From CAYWNA01 sp964459305 (GTDB lineage: Bacteria; Planctomycetota; Planctomycetia; Pirellulales; Pirellulaceae): a DNA stretch of 64,000 bases. Numbering within the stretch: position 1 is the stretch's first letter; each line of letters starts with the position of its first letter. Below the pieces are notes generated by a model that was given only the letters and a program-made list of their open reading frames with translations, had not been told where the DNA came from and searched no databases. The translations under genes were made by a program, and so were the position numbers. Location of the stretch: positions 57,742 to 121,741 of the forward strand of contig CAYWNA010000009.1 in the NCBI GenBank assembly GCA_964459305.1, read 5' to 3'. Positions 28,421-36,021 of the stretch are shown piece by piece.

Positions 28421-29089
28421 TCATTGGTTGATCAATGCCATGACTTCGGCACGGCTGGACTGGTTTGTCTTGAACAGGCCACGCAGGGCGCTTGTCACTG
28501 TCTTGGCTCCAGGTTTGTGCACGCCTCGAATCGACATGCAAGAGTGCTCGGCCTCGATGACCACCGCCACGCCGCTAGTATGGAGTTCCTGTTCGATCAG
28601 GTCCGCGATCATGTGTGTCATTCGCTCCTGCACCTGCGGGCGGCGGGCGACCTCGTCCACGACGCGGGCCAACTTGCTAAGGCCCGTCACACATCCCTTG
28701 GGGATATAGGCCACGTGCGCGATACCGCTGAAGGGCAGCAAGTGATGTTCGCACATGCTCGTGAATTCAATGTCTCGCACGAGGACCATTTCGTCGTAGT
28801 CTTCCGGAAAGGTCACCTTGAGGTGACGAGCCGGGTCTTTGTGCAAACCGGCGAACATCTCCTCGTACATGCGAGCAACCCGCCGCGGCGTATCGAGCAG
28901 ACCGGGCCGATCGGGATCTTCGCCCACCGCGCTCAGAATGGTCCGGACCGCACCTTCGATCGCTTCGAGGTCGACATCGCTGGGTTCGCCCGACGACGAT
29001 ATCACTTCGCGCAGGCGATTACCATTCGCCCGCTTTCCGCCTACTCGCTTGCCGTTCACTCGATGCGGCAATTCACAGTCTATTGACAT
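28421..29089 (-). CDS. folE: GTP cyclohydrolase I
   Basis: Opens GTP to 7,8-dihydroneopterin triphosphate, the shared precursor of folate and queuosine. The 222-residue protein has RVARMYEEMFAGLHKDP, the signature FTSMCEHHLLPFSGIAHVAY with zinc Cys and His, GLSKLARVVDEVARRPQVQE, and AVVIEAEHSCMSIRGV with the second zinc Cys. The first 40 residues are a variable extension. ATG 29089 follows AAGGAG. Immediately upstream of queD on the same strand, so it may serve queuosine synthesis here. Confidence 0.95.
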   Translation of the reverse strand: MSIDCELPHRVNGKRVGGKRANGNRLREVISSSGEPSDVDLEAIEGAVRTILSAVGEDPDRPGLLDTPRRVARMYEEMFAGLHKDPARHLKVTFPEDYDEMVLVRDIEFTSMCEHHLLPFSGIAHVAYIPKGCVTGLSKLARVVDEVARRPQVQERMTHMIADLIEQELHTSGVAVVIEAEHSCMSIRGVHKPGAKTVTSALRGLFKTNQSSRAEVMALINQ

Positions 29090-29750
29090 TCTTCGATACT
29101 CCTTTCCAAGCTGATCTCACATACTACGGCACTTTAGATACGTCGTAGACCGTGGCAACTCTACTTAGCCTGATTTCGTCATTTTCTGTTCTTCGGGGGG
29201 GCAAGGTGCCGCCTCGCGTTTTCGCTCGATGCGGTAGAGGTAACCACGGGCCTGCGGGGGCAAGTGACGAGCCACTATGATCGGAGAGAGGCTGCTTGTG
29301 GTACGACAAGCGGCGGGCGCGACTTGCGAATGTACGGTCTCGATTCCGAGAAGATTGTAGCACGACTTGCCGTGCTTCGACAGTCCCGCACCGCGACCAA
29401 GGAAACAAAGCGACGTTCCGCTACACGACCGGAGATTCTGAACGCAAACAAGCCGGCGTCTGGACAATTGGGCAAACCGACCGGCGTCGGAAAGTGTTTT
29501 GTCGAAAGCTGCACGTTGGGTCATTGGCAACTTCCGTACGCGAGGCATCGCGATGTAGATGAAGACCCGAAGGTATATTGCTCTACGGGTTACATTCTCC
29601 ATGGCCTTCATGGCTCGCAGCCTGCTGCTGATGGGATAGAAGCACACCGCGGCCATTCTAGAAAGCGGGCGAAAGGGTCGGCAAATCGAATGGCTTCGTC
29701 TACAATTGGAAAATCAGTTGTCTACTCTCCCACCCACCCCAGTCGGCAGC
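29090..29750. other. Long intergenic region without a supportable gene
   Basis: About 660 bases between the divergent folE and a small membrane protein gene. Frames in this stretch have Arg/Ser-rich, non-protein-like composition. Near 29603-29645 the DNA resembles the 3' end of zupT (26533-26573): 22 of 23 bases match over AGCCTGCTGCTGATG and the following GATAGAA, with weaker similarity upstream. This may be a fragment of a lost zupT copy. No RNA gene or palindrome was recognised. Confidence 0.4.
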
Positions 29751-30128
29751 ATGACATACGACAGGGCAAATCCCGCCGGTCGGCATGAGGACGGGGCATC
29801 GTTTCAGTTCCATCTGTGTCACCTCTTCCTACTGGTTTCGGTCGCGTCCGTCTACTTTGCCCTGATGCGTACTACTGGAGAGTTTGTGGCTGCGCTCGTG
29901 ATTGGGTTGCTTGTACTGAGGGCTGTGATCATCCTGCTCCGCATCGACAACATGCTGCTTAGCGCAATCGTCGGAACGTGCCTCGCCGGTGCCTTTCTCG
30001 TTTGCGCGGCGTTGGCATTCGGCCCCGTGCCACCTTGGCTAGTTCTTGCCGGCTGCCTAACGTACCCACCGATAGGCTATGTAGTGGGTGTTCTGTGCGC
30101 GGCACGTCGGCAACTAGATTCCGGCTGA
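29751..30128 (+). CDS. Hypothetical multi-pass membrane protein
   Basis: A 125-residue protein with a short polar N-terminus and about four hydrophobic helices (FHLCHLFLLVSVASVYFAL, FVAALVIGLLVLRAVIILL, MLLSAIVGTCLAGAFLVCAA, WLVLAGCLTYPPIGYVVGVL). ATG 29751 is chosen over an upstream in-frame TTG; no clear ribosome site. Small membrane proteins with this FHLxxLFLLV opening are common in planctomycetes; function unknown. It converges with the DinB gene, overlapping its end by 15 bases. Confidence 0.6.
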   Translation: MTYDRANPAGRHEDGASFQFHLCHLFLLVSVASVYFALMRTTGEFVAALVIGLLVLRAVIILLRIDNMLLSAIVGTCLAGAFLVCAALAFGPVPPWLVLAGCLTYPPIGYVVGVLCAARRQLDSG

Positions 30129-30653
30129 GCGAGACGGGGCGCCCTCTTCCGGCGTTGATGGAGCCCATTCAAAACGGTAGCCGTCGCCCAACTGCATTCG
30201 TGTGAAACAGACGATCTCTTGCGTGTGGCCTTTGAAATGAGCCACGCTGTCGAAGACTGCCGATAGTTCGGTGGTTTCGAAACCTTGGATGCGGCAACTT
30301 CCCAGAAGCTGCGATGCTTCAACCGTTGACAGCGCGGCATTCACCTTCCCGACCATCTCGTCGAGGCAGCGAGCCAGATCGTCTCTGCGGAATGGTCCAC
30401 GACCGGCGAATTCCTGGGGGCGATCCCGCACGTCCGTCTCACCGCCGACCCCTGAAACAATCCATTGGCGGAGGTTGCCGCATAGATGTAGGACGAGGTT
30501 GCCGACGCTGTTCATCGATTCGCTCGGACGCCAGGCAAGTTGTTCGTCCGTCAGTTGTTCCAGGCAATGGCGGATAACCTCCGTCGCCTTGGCAAGTTGT
30601 TCTTTGGCTTCAGCGAGGTAGGCATCGGCAATATCGCTGTCACTGGACGGCAT
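30114..30653 (-). CDS. DinB-like / DUF1572 family protein
   Basis: A 179-residue DinB-fold four-helix-bundle protein. Characteristic positions are LAEAKEQLAKATEVIRHCLE, NSVGNLVLHLCGNLRQWIV (first metal His) and VAHFKGHTQEIVCFTRMQLG (second His region). Family members bind a divalent metal; some are thiol-dependent transferases for low-molecular-weight thiols, most are uncharacterised. ATG 30653 has GGGAG upstream. Confidence 0.82.
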   Translation of the reverse strand: MPSSDSDIADAYLAEAKEQLAKATEVIRHCLEQLTDEQLAWRPSESMNSVGNLVLHLCGNLRQWIVSGVGGETDVRDRPQEFAGRGPFRRDDLARCLDEMVGKVNAALSTVEASQLLGSCRIQGFETTELSAVFDSVAHFKGHTQEIVCFTRMQLGDGYRFEWAPSTPEEGAPSRSAGI

Positions 30654-30835
30654 GGTATATCTCCCGTGCTTTGTAGAACTGTCGCCTCGATTCTCGGCTT
30701 CCTTCTACGGGTCCCAACAGCTCGTCGCTAATGCGTCATCCCCCGATCGCCGCGTTTGCTCTGTCAGATCATGGATCATTTCTATCGTCCGCGGCTCGAA
30801 TCAACACTTCCAGACATCGTGATTTGTCAGCAGGC

Positions 30836-31165
30836 TTATTGACTTGCAGACCCTTCGATCAGTATGAGCCGTACGGTCGAGCTTAGTACGGTGGCTCGAT
30901 GCTTGTGAGCGTTTCCTTCTGGAATGCAAAGCCCATCACCCGCCTTGGCCCGAATCTTGTCGTTCTCGAACTCGATTTCAAGCTCTCCGTCCAACACGAA
31001 TCCCACGTGTCCCTTCTCGCACCATCCGACTTCTTCGAATCCTTGCTCGAACTCAACCAGCCGCAACAGCTGACCACCTCGCACGACTTGTTTCGCCCTG
31101 CACTTCGGAACCACGCTCTCCCACGGAAGGGTTTCAAACTCGATTACCTCTGGTCGTCTTGCCAC
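30836..31165 (-). CDS. Small cupin-domain protein
   Basis: A 109-residue single-domain cupin. The double-stranded beta-helix pattern is visible in QLLRLVEFEQGFEEVGWCEK, GHVGFVLDGELEIEFEND and AKAGDGLCIPEGNAHKHRAT. The first motif lacks the usual two histidines (it has WCEKGH), so metal binding may be altered; the second retains HKH. Starts at GTG 31165 with GGAAGG upstream. Function not assignable. Confidence 0.75.
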   Translation of the reverse strand: MARRPEVIEFETLPWESVVPKCRAKQVVRGGQLLRLVEFEQGFEEVGWCEKGHVGFVLDGELEIEFENDKIRAKAGDGLCIPEGNAHKHRATVLSSTVRLILIEGSASQ

Positions 31166-31565
31166 GTCTATTCCTTCCCTAATTCGGCACGATGGTATCG
31201 TCCATCGAGAATCGTTCTGCTCTGACTACTTCAGCACCTAAGTCTCGTCAAGAAGAATAGAATCGTCAATCACTTCTAGACACTGTTCGCAAGGAATTGG
31301 CTCGCCCGTTGATACAAGAAATTCCTGGGGCTACGATCGAACCCGCGACCAAAGTGCGTGTTTTCGGGGGGCTGTCATAGGTCTGCGGCTTGCCGGCCGC
31401 AATGCCCCCCCGGCGAACACGAATAACCGATCTCTCCGAATCGTCGCAATTAGACGAGGAAAACAGGAAACTGAGTAAGGTGGTACGTCGTCTGGAATCT
31501 GGGAAGAAGGATAATCAAGACTGGTTACTGCAGTTGAGTTAACGTTAGCTCGGGGGGCACACGCG
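31166..31565. other. Intergenic region, no gene seen
   Basis: A 400-base gap between the leftward cupin gene and a rightward exported-protein gene. It should hold both promoters. I see a GC-rich stretch near 31363-31405 with C- and G-runs but no perfect palindrome, and no believable coding frame. Confidence 0.35.
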
Positions 31566-32558
31566 ATGAAGAGCTTTGGAGGAAACACTCGTGGACAACT
31601 GCTTTTCGCAGTATTGACAGGCGTTTTTTTGTGTATCATCGGCATCCTGCCCCAGCGACTGTTGGCGCAGGAGAGTTCGCTTGGCGTCAGTGAAGAGCCA
31701 GCCGGCGCGAGACAACTCGCGACGGCAGAAATCGAGAAGATAGCTGGCATATCGAAACTCCTGGAGCTAACGGAACAGGAGATTGGGGACCTTACGAATA
31801 TGATGCGAAACCAGCGTCTCCCGGCTCTGGATGTGCCTGTTGCTGAGAATCTTGAAGCTCGCGGGGGCCCCGAATCGGTCGCCAAACGCGCCGGCCTCTC
31901 GGTATCTGAGCGAAACGCGATGGACGAACTGCTCGCCCGGAAAGGCGTCAAGAACTGGGAGAGCCTTCAACGGCTGAACCAAGAGGGAAAACTCGCTGAC
32001 CAGGAAAAATCCGTTGTCGCCAAGTTGGCGGCGCTCGGAGATCGCGAATCCAGGATGAGAGAAGGCGTGAAAAAGCTACGGAAATCGGGTGCGGCATCCG
32101 AACGGGCGACCAACGTATTGGAGCAATTGGAGCGGCTGACGGCGAGACGGTCGATGGAATCACTGTTGTTTATGGTCCGCGAAACGTTCGATCCGAACAT
32201 CGGGGGCAAGGCGAACTGGTCCGCCCTTAACCGCCGCGACATGGGTCAAGAGGATCCGCACTACATCGCCTTCGCGCGCTGCCCTGTCGGCGGCCGGTTC
32301 CCCGTACGAATGGAAGGAGAGGGAGGCATCCTGTTTTGGGTCACATTGTTGGACGGCACCGACGACCGCCTACGTCTTGAAGTCCGCAATCACGAAGATG
32401 ACTGCCAGGAACTGACGCTTCACCGTGACAAGCCAAACCAGTTCGCAGTTGCCGGCCGAGCGTATTCGCTGCTCTTTCCCTCGACAGACGTAATGAGTTC
32501 ACAGCCGAGGGCCACGGGCCAAGCGTTTCTAATCGTCAATTATCATCCCGCAGAATAA
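31566..32558 (+). CDS. Exported protein of unknown function, helical N-half and beta C-half
   Basis: A 330-residue protein with a signal peptide at residues about 9-35 (LLFAVLTGVFLCIIGILPQ). Residues 45-210 are rich in Glu, Lys and Leu and look helical, possibly coiled-coil (AEIEKIAGISKLLELTEQE; RERESRMREGVKK-like segments). The last 110 residues look beta-rich (GEGGILFWVTLLDGTDDRL, LEVRNHEDDCQELTLH). No family recognised. It lies alone, convergent with the DUF5060-type gene. Probably periplasmic or outer-surface. Confidence 0.6.
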   Translation: MKSFGGNTRGQLLFAVLTGVFLCIIGILPQRLLAQESSLGVSEEPAGARQLATAEIEKIAGISKLLELTEQEIGDLTNMMRNQRLPALDVPVAENLEARGGPESVAKRAGLSVSERNAMDELLARKGVKNWESLQRLNQEGKLADQEKSVVAKLAALGDRESRMREGVKKLRKSGAASERATNVLEQLERLTARRSMESLLFMVRETFDPNIGGKANWSALNRRDMGQEDPHYIAFARCPVGGRFPVRMEGEGGILFWVTLLDGTDDRLRLEVRNHEDDCQELTLHRDKPNQFAVAGRAYSLLFPSTDVMSSQPRATGQAFLIVNYHPAE

Positions 32559-32636
32559 GTCAATAAATCGACGGACAGCCACGACCAGCAACCTGCCAAC
32601 GACTAGTGCCTGACGCATGGTCCTAACCGTTCGGTG

Positions 32637-34868
32637 CTAGCCCTCGAATTTCGTCACGAGAATGATCCAGTCCTTGTCTGAATCGCACGGCGGAACGCCA
32701 AGCGACTTTTCGCCCGGCCCCTGGATTGTCTTGGTTGAGCCCGTTTGTAGTTGGCCGCCGGTGCGAGGGTTGAACCATCGGACGTCGAACGTTGCGTCCG
32801 CATCGCCCAAGTCTAACGCGGTCGTGCTGCCGGGGCGGAGCATGATGGCGTAGACTTCGCTGGGCTTGGCGAAACAGTAGTCGTCTGGGTCGGTGGTCAG
32901 ACTGTCATGATTGGCCATCTCGGTAAAGGGGAGATAGGTGTGGAAGAACTCCAGTGCGATGCGGCATTGGTCCCACCATAGATCGCGGCTTCGCCAGTCC
33001 TGGCAGGTCAAATCGCTGTGAGGGTGCTTGTAGCCAAAGTACCACTCGTTCCCCGCCCCGCCGCCCAGCAGGCATCCCCATAGTCCGTTCATGCGTGCAT
33101 CGTTGTGCTCGGGGTCTTCGCCGTCGGTGATCAACGAATGCGACGCATCGCCCGGCTCGTCGCAGGCGACGACCCAAGGCTTTCCCGCGTCCACGGACTT
33201 CTGAATCCAACGGACGATTTGCCCGTGAACGTTCCCAAAATCGGGCCGGTTGGTCTGCAACGAGTACCCCGTCAATACGGACTCGTCGCCCAACAGGTCG
33301 TCCGGTTGGCGGCCGTTGTGAATGACGATCATGTGTCCGTACGGATCGTGGTCGTGGAGGTATTTGGCCATCGCCTTGCGCTGCGGCGTGCTCTGGTTGT
33401 GACGGCCAAGCGAGCCGTTTTCTTCGCCCAGGTTCCAGTTCAGCGCCAGGTGATGAGCAAACCGAGCGACCAGTTCGCGATAGTAGAGCTTGCGCTGGAC
33501 ATTCGTGTCGCCATGATCCAGCAAGAGCTCGTTTTCAGTTTCACTGGTTTTGAAGTGCAGATACATCCCCACGCGATCGCCGTGCTCGAAAACGATCTCC
33601 CATTGGTCCAACCGCGAGACGTCCATGCGGTACCGCTCGTCGTAGTTCAGGTACGGGAACACGTTACCGTCGTCGCCCTCGATATTCAGCGTCAGGAAGG
33701 AAAAGACGTTCATGCCTTGGCCGGCAAGATAATTGACCGCGCCGATCATGCCTTTGCCTTTGACGTCTTGCCATGTCGGATCGCCAAATCGCCAATCGCC
33801 GGCATGGGCCTGCCACGTCTTGATGAAATGATCCTTGTGTCCGTCGGTCTTGAAATCACCGTCGAAATCGGCGTAGGCCAGGAGGTTTTCAGGGGCGTCG
33901 GCTCCCTGCTTAAGGAAGAACTCACCGGTTTCCGCGAAACGCAGGTATCGCTTGCCCACGTACTGCAGGCGGCCTTTGCCGCGATGGTCTCGCCCCGTCT
34001 TGTCGGTTGGCGCTACGTCGAAGGAGCCGTCAAAACCATCGAGGGCCCGGATCGGAACGCCCGCCTTTGGATCGTCATTAACCGCGATGCGGTTGCCGCC
34101 GCGGAAGGATACCGCATACGTCCACGTACCAGTCGCATCTGGTGCGAAATGGACTCGCCACTTGTTGCCGCTGGCCGCACCCGTCTGTGCGGCGTTGCCA
34201 TCGGCTGCGTAATAGCCGGGAACGAGGTACGTACGCTCGCCTTGCCGAAAGAGCACGTTCAAACGGTAATCAAGAAACGGATTCGGCGTGCTCGTCTCGC
34301 TAGTTTCAGGGCCATCGAACGTCAATGTGATTCTGTGCCATTTGCGCAACTCGCCGTTAATATCGAGCATTTGCGGTGGAACCGCCATCTCCTTAAAGGC
34401 ACTTTCATCTTCCAGCACAGGATATTCAATCGGGGCGAACACCGCCTTGGCTTCGCCGACAACCGTGAGGCTGACAGAAAACGGTTGCCCTTTTTCGCCG
34501 CCTGCCCGTGGCTTGGAAAACGGCGTCGCGACAATCGTGTGCTTTCCGGGCGAAGGAGTCCACGATCCGTAATTGCCTTTCGTATCGCCTGCCATGGCGA
34601 ACGGGGCGGTGCTTTCGGTCCGATGGTTGCCTTGCTTGTCGTAAGCGAACCGCACACTGCCGACCCCGCCCTGAACGTCGGCTCGAACGTTCAGTTCGCC
34701 GCCAACCTTCGCCAGATCGATTGTGTCACCGTCGTTGAGTTGGCTGACGGCTTGGTCCGTCTCCGCGTTGATGAGCGTCAGACCCGTTACCTCTCCAGCG
34801 TGAAGCTTGGCAACGAGCACGGCGATTGCCAACAGCATTCCACAATAGCCCAGTAGACGACGTCGCAT
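32637..34868 (-). CDS. Secreted glycosidase-like protein with DUF5060 and collagen-binding-like C-terminal domain
   Basis: A 743-residue exported protein. MRRRLLGYCGMLLAIAVLVA is the signal peptide. Residues about 25-125 are an Ig-like module; about 140-240 matches DUF5060 (WHRITLTFDGPETSET, NPFLDYRLNVLFRQG); next comes a GH-like barrel (YLRFAETGEFFLKQGADAPE, LNWNLGEENGSLGRH, WVVACDEPGDASH). The final ~90 residues (VYAIMLRPGSTTALDLGDAD, VRWFNPRTGGQLQ) are the putative collagen-binding or beta-sandwich cap seen with DUF4038/DUF5060 enzymes. LGEEN and CDEPG are candidate acid positions. ATG 34868 has GGAAGAG upstream; the frame extends further upstream but is unlikely to be coding. Follows the DUF1080 gene. 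Confidence 0.75.
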   Translation of the reverse strand: MRRRLLGYCGMLLAIAVLVAKLHAGEVTGLTLINAETDQAVSQLNDGDTIDLAKVGGELNVRADVQGGVGSVRFAYDKQGNHRTESTAPFAMAGDTKGNYGSWTPSPGKHTIVATPFSKPRAGGEKGQPFSVSLTVVGEAKAVFAPIEYPVLEDESAFKEMAVPPQMLDINGELRKWHRITLTFDGPETSETSTPNPFLDYRLNVLFRQGERTYLVPGYYAADGNAAQTGAASGNKWRVHFAPDATGTWTYAVSFRGGNRIAVNDDPKAGVPIRALDGFDGSFDVAPTDKTGRDHRGKGRLQYVGKRYLRFAETGEFFLKQGADAPENLLAYADFDGDFKTDGHKDHFIKTWQAHAGDWRFGDPTWQDVKGKGMIGAVNYLAGQGMNVFSFLTLNIEGDDGNVFPYLNYDERYRMDVSRLDQWEIVFEHGDRVGMYLHFKTSETENELLLDHGDTNVQRKLYYRELVARFAHHLALNWNLGEENGSLGRHNQSTPQRKAMAKYLHDHDPYGHMIVIHNGRQPDDLLGDESVLTGYSLQTNRPDFGNVHGQIVRWIQKSVDAGKPWVVACDEPGDASHSLITDGEDPEHNDARMNGLWGCLLGGGAGNEWYFGYKHPHSDLTCQDWRSRDLWWDQCRIALEFFHTYLPFTEMANHDSLTTDPDDYCFAKPSEVYAIMLRPGSTTALDLGDADATFDVRWFNPRTGGQLQTGSTKTIQGPGEKSLGVPPCDSDKDWIILVTKFEG

Positions 34869-34993
34869 TTGCTCTTCCTTTCTGTTCAGTTGGACAGCTC
34901 GCACTTTCACGCGAGGTTCGCGAGTACGTAAGCCCGAATCGCAAGCGAAGGATTCGTCGCAACGACTTCCCTCGCGCGGCGGCGTCGCCATCC

Positions 34994-35611
34994 TCACGGC
35001 AACTCTTTGATGCGAAGGTTGCGGAATTCCACATGCTCGTGGTGCCCCTTGAAGCTGATCGCGCCTTTTGGCTTTCTGAGGGCCGGATGGTCCGTTTCGG
35101 CATCCACGATCACCACGCCGTTGAGCGTAATCTTGACGTGCCTGCCGTCGACCAGAATCTCCTGTTCGTTCCATTCGCCCATCGGCTTCTGATGGCCCCG
35201 CTTGGCCGGTACGGTGCAATAGATCGACCCGTGGTACTGGCAAGGTTTCAATTTGGCGTGTTTGGGAGCGTCGTCGTCCAGGATTTGGATCTCCATCCCA
35301 CGAATATCGATGCCGTTGTTCCCGCCGGGTTCAAGTTTATATCCGAAGCGAAACACGAAACTCCCGTACTGCTTCACCGAGCTCATTCGACGACCCTGCT
35401 TCGTACACACCAGGTGTCCGTCTTTGGTTTCGTAACCCGCTGTGTCTCCCTTCCAGCCGTCGAGCGTCTTGCCACCAAACAGGCTGACGAAGCCCTCTTC
35501 GGCCTCCTTTTCCGAAACCTCGGCCCGGACGTGGCCTGGGCAGGTCGCGACCGCGCCGGCGAAGACAACACAAGTCAACGACAGCAAGACGACCGGCGGG
35601 ATGCATCGCAT
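34994..35611 (-). CDS. Secreted DUF1080 (3-keto-disaccharide hydrolase-like) protein
   Basis: A 205-residue exported protein with a signal peptide (CIPPVVLLSLTCVVFAGAVA) and a single DUF1080 concanavalin-like domain: EEGFVSLFGGKTLDGWKGD, SSVKQYGSFVFRFGYKLEPG, NNGIDIRGMEIQILDDDAPK and WNEQEILVDGRHVKITLNG. Some family members hydrolyse 3-keto-glucosides. ATG 35611 is preceded by AAAGGAGAA; an ATG six codons earlier overlaps that site and is rejected. It is upstream of the DUF5060 gene on the same strand, likely one transcript. Confidence 0.87.
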   Translation of the reverse strand: MRCIPPVVLLSLTCVVFAGAVATCPGHVRAEVSEKEAEEGFVSLFGGKTLDGWKGDTAGYETKDGHLVCTKQGRRMSSVKQYGSFVFRFGYKLEPGGNNGIDIRGMEIQILDDDAPKHAKLKPCQYHGSIYCTVPAKRGHQKPMGEWNEQEILVDGRHVKITLNGVVIVDAETDHPALRKPKGAISFKGHHEHVEFRNLRIKELP

Positions 35612-35874
35612 GGGAACTTCTCCTTTCACGAAACAGCTAGGCCTTCAGGTAGGATTATCGTCGGTTGCAGCCCGATTGATAAGTTGTCAAGATACTGATC
35701 TATTGCGACAGACGCAAATCGGAGTTGCACACGAGCACAACATTGGCGGCGTGACAGTACTCATCAGCTCGACTGGAAACCGCAAGGCCACCTTGACGGC
35801 GCCGCCCGATTGGTAAGATGTTATGCTCCCTCCGGGCTACAACCGGGAAAAAAACGCTGGCCGGCAGCAGAAAC

Positions 35875-35952
35875 GATATTCTTGCCCATCATATTCTTGC
35901 CATCCCTTTCCTGGACCTCAAGTTGGGCAAGAATATGGCCGGCAAGAACATG
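35875..35952. repeat. 78-bp long hairpin (family F)
   Basis: Arms 35875-35901 and 35926-35952 (27 bases each) are imperfect inverted copies. Each arm carries the unit ATTCTTGCC or its complement twice, so the hairpin itself contains a short direct repeat. It lies upstream of the SGNH-TPR gene in a 410-base gap, with nothing else recognisable in that gap. Confidence 0.65.
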
Positions 35953-36021
35953 AATTCAATATCAACAGTTTGTTGTTTCTCTTGAATCTTGAAGGGCCTA
36001 TCAGGCTATTTGACGCTGATT

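Noticed and set aside
29165..29656. Leftward ORF of 163 codons in the folE upstream gap
   Set aside because: Composition is Arg/Ser/Cys-rich, no ribosome site, no family; judged non-coding.
31330..31400. tRNA-like T-arm on the reverse strand (GGGTTCGATC)
   Set aside because: The stem after TTCGATC does not pair and no D-arm, anticodon arm or acceptor stem could be found.
33105..34856. Long rightward ORF of 583 codons
   Set aside because: It is antisense to the DUF5060 glycosidase gene, which has a signal peptide, ribosome site and recognisable domains; the antisense protein has no family features.
34918..34960. Possible palindrome between DUF1080 and DUF5060 genes (CCCGAATCGCAAGCGAAGGATTCG region)
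   Set aside because: Only short imperfect pairing could be made; it resembles family E weakly but not enough to call.
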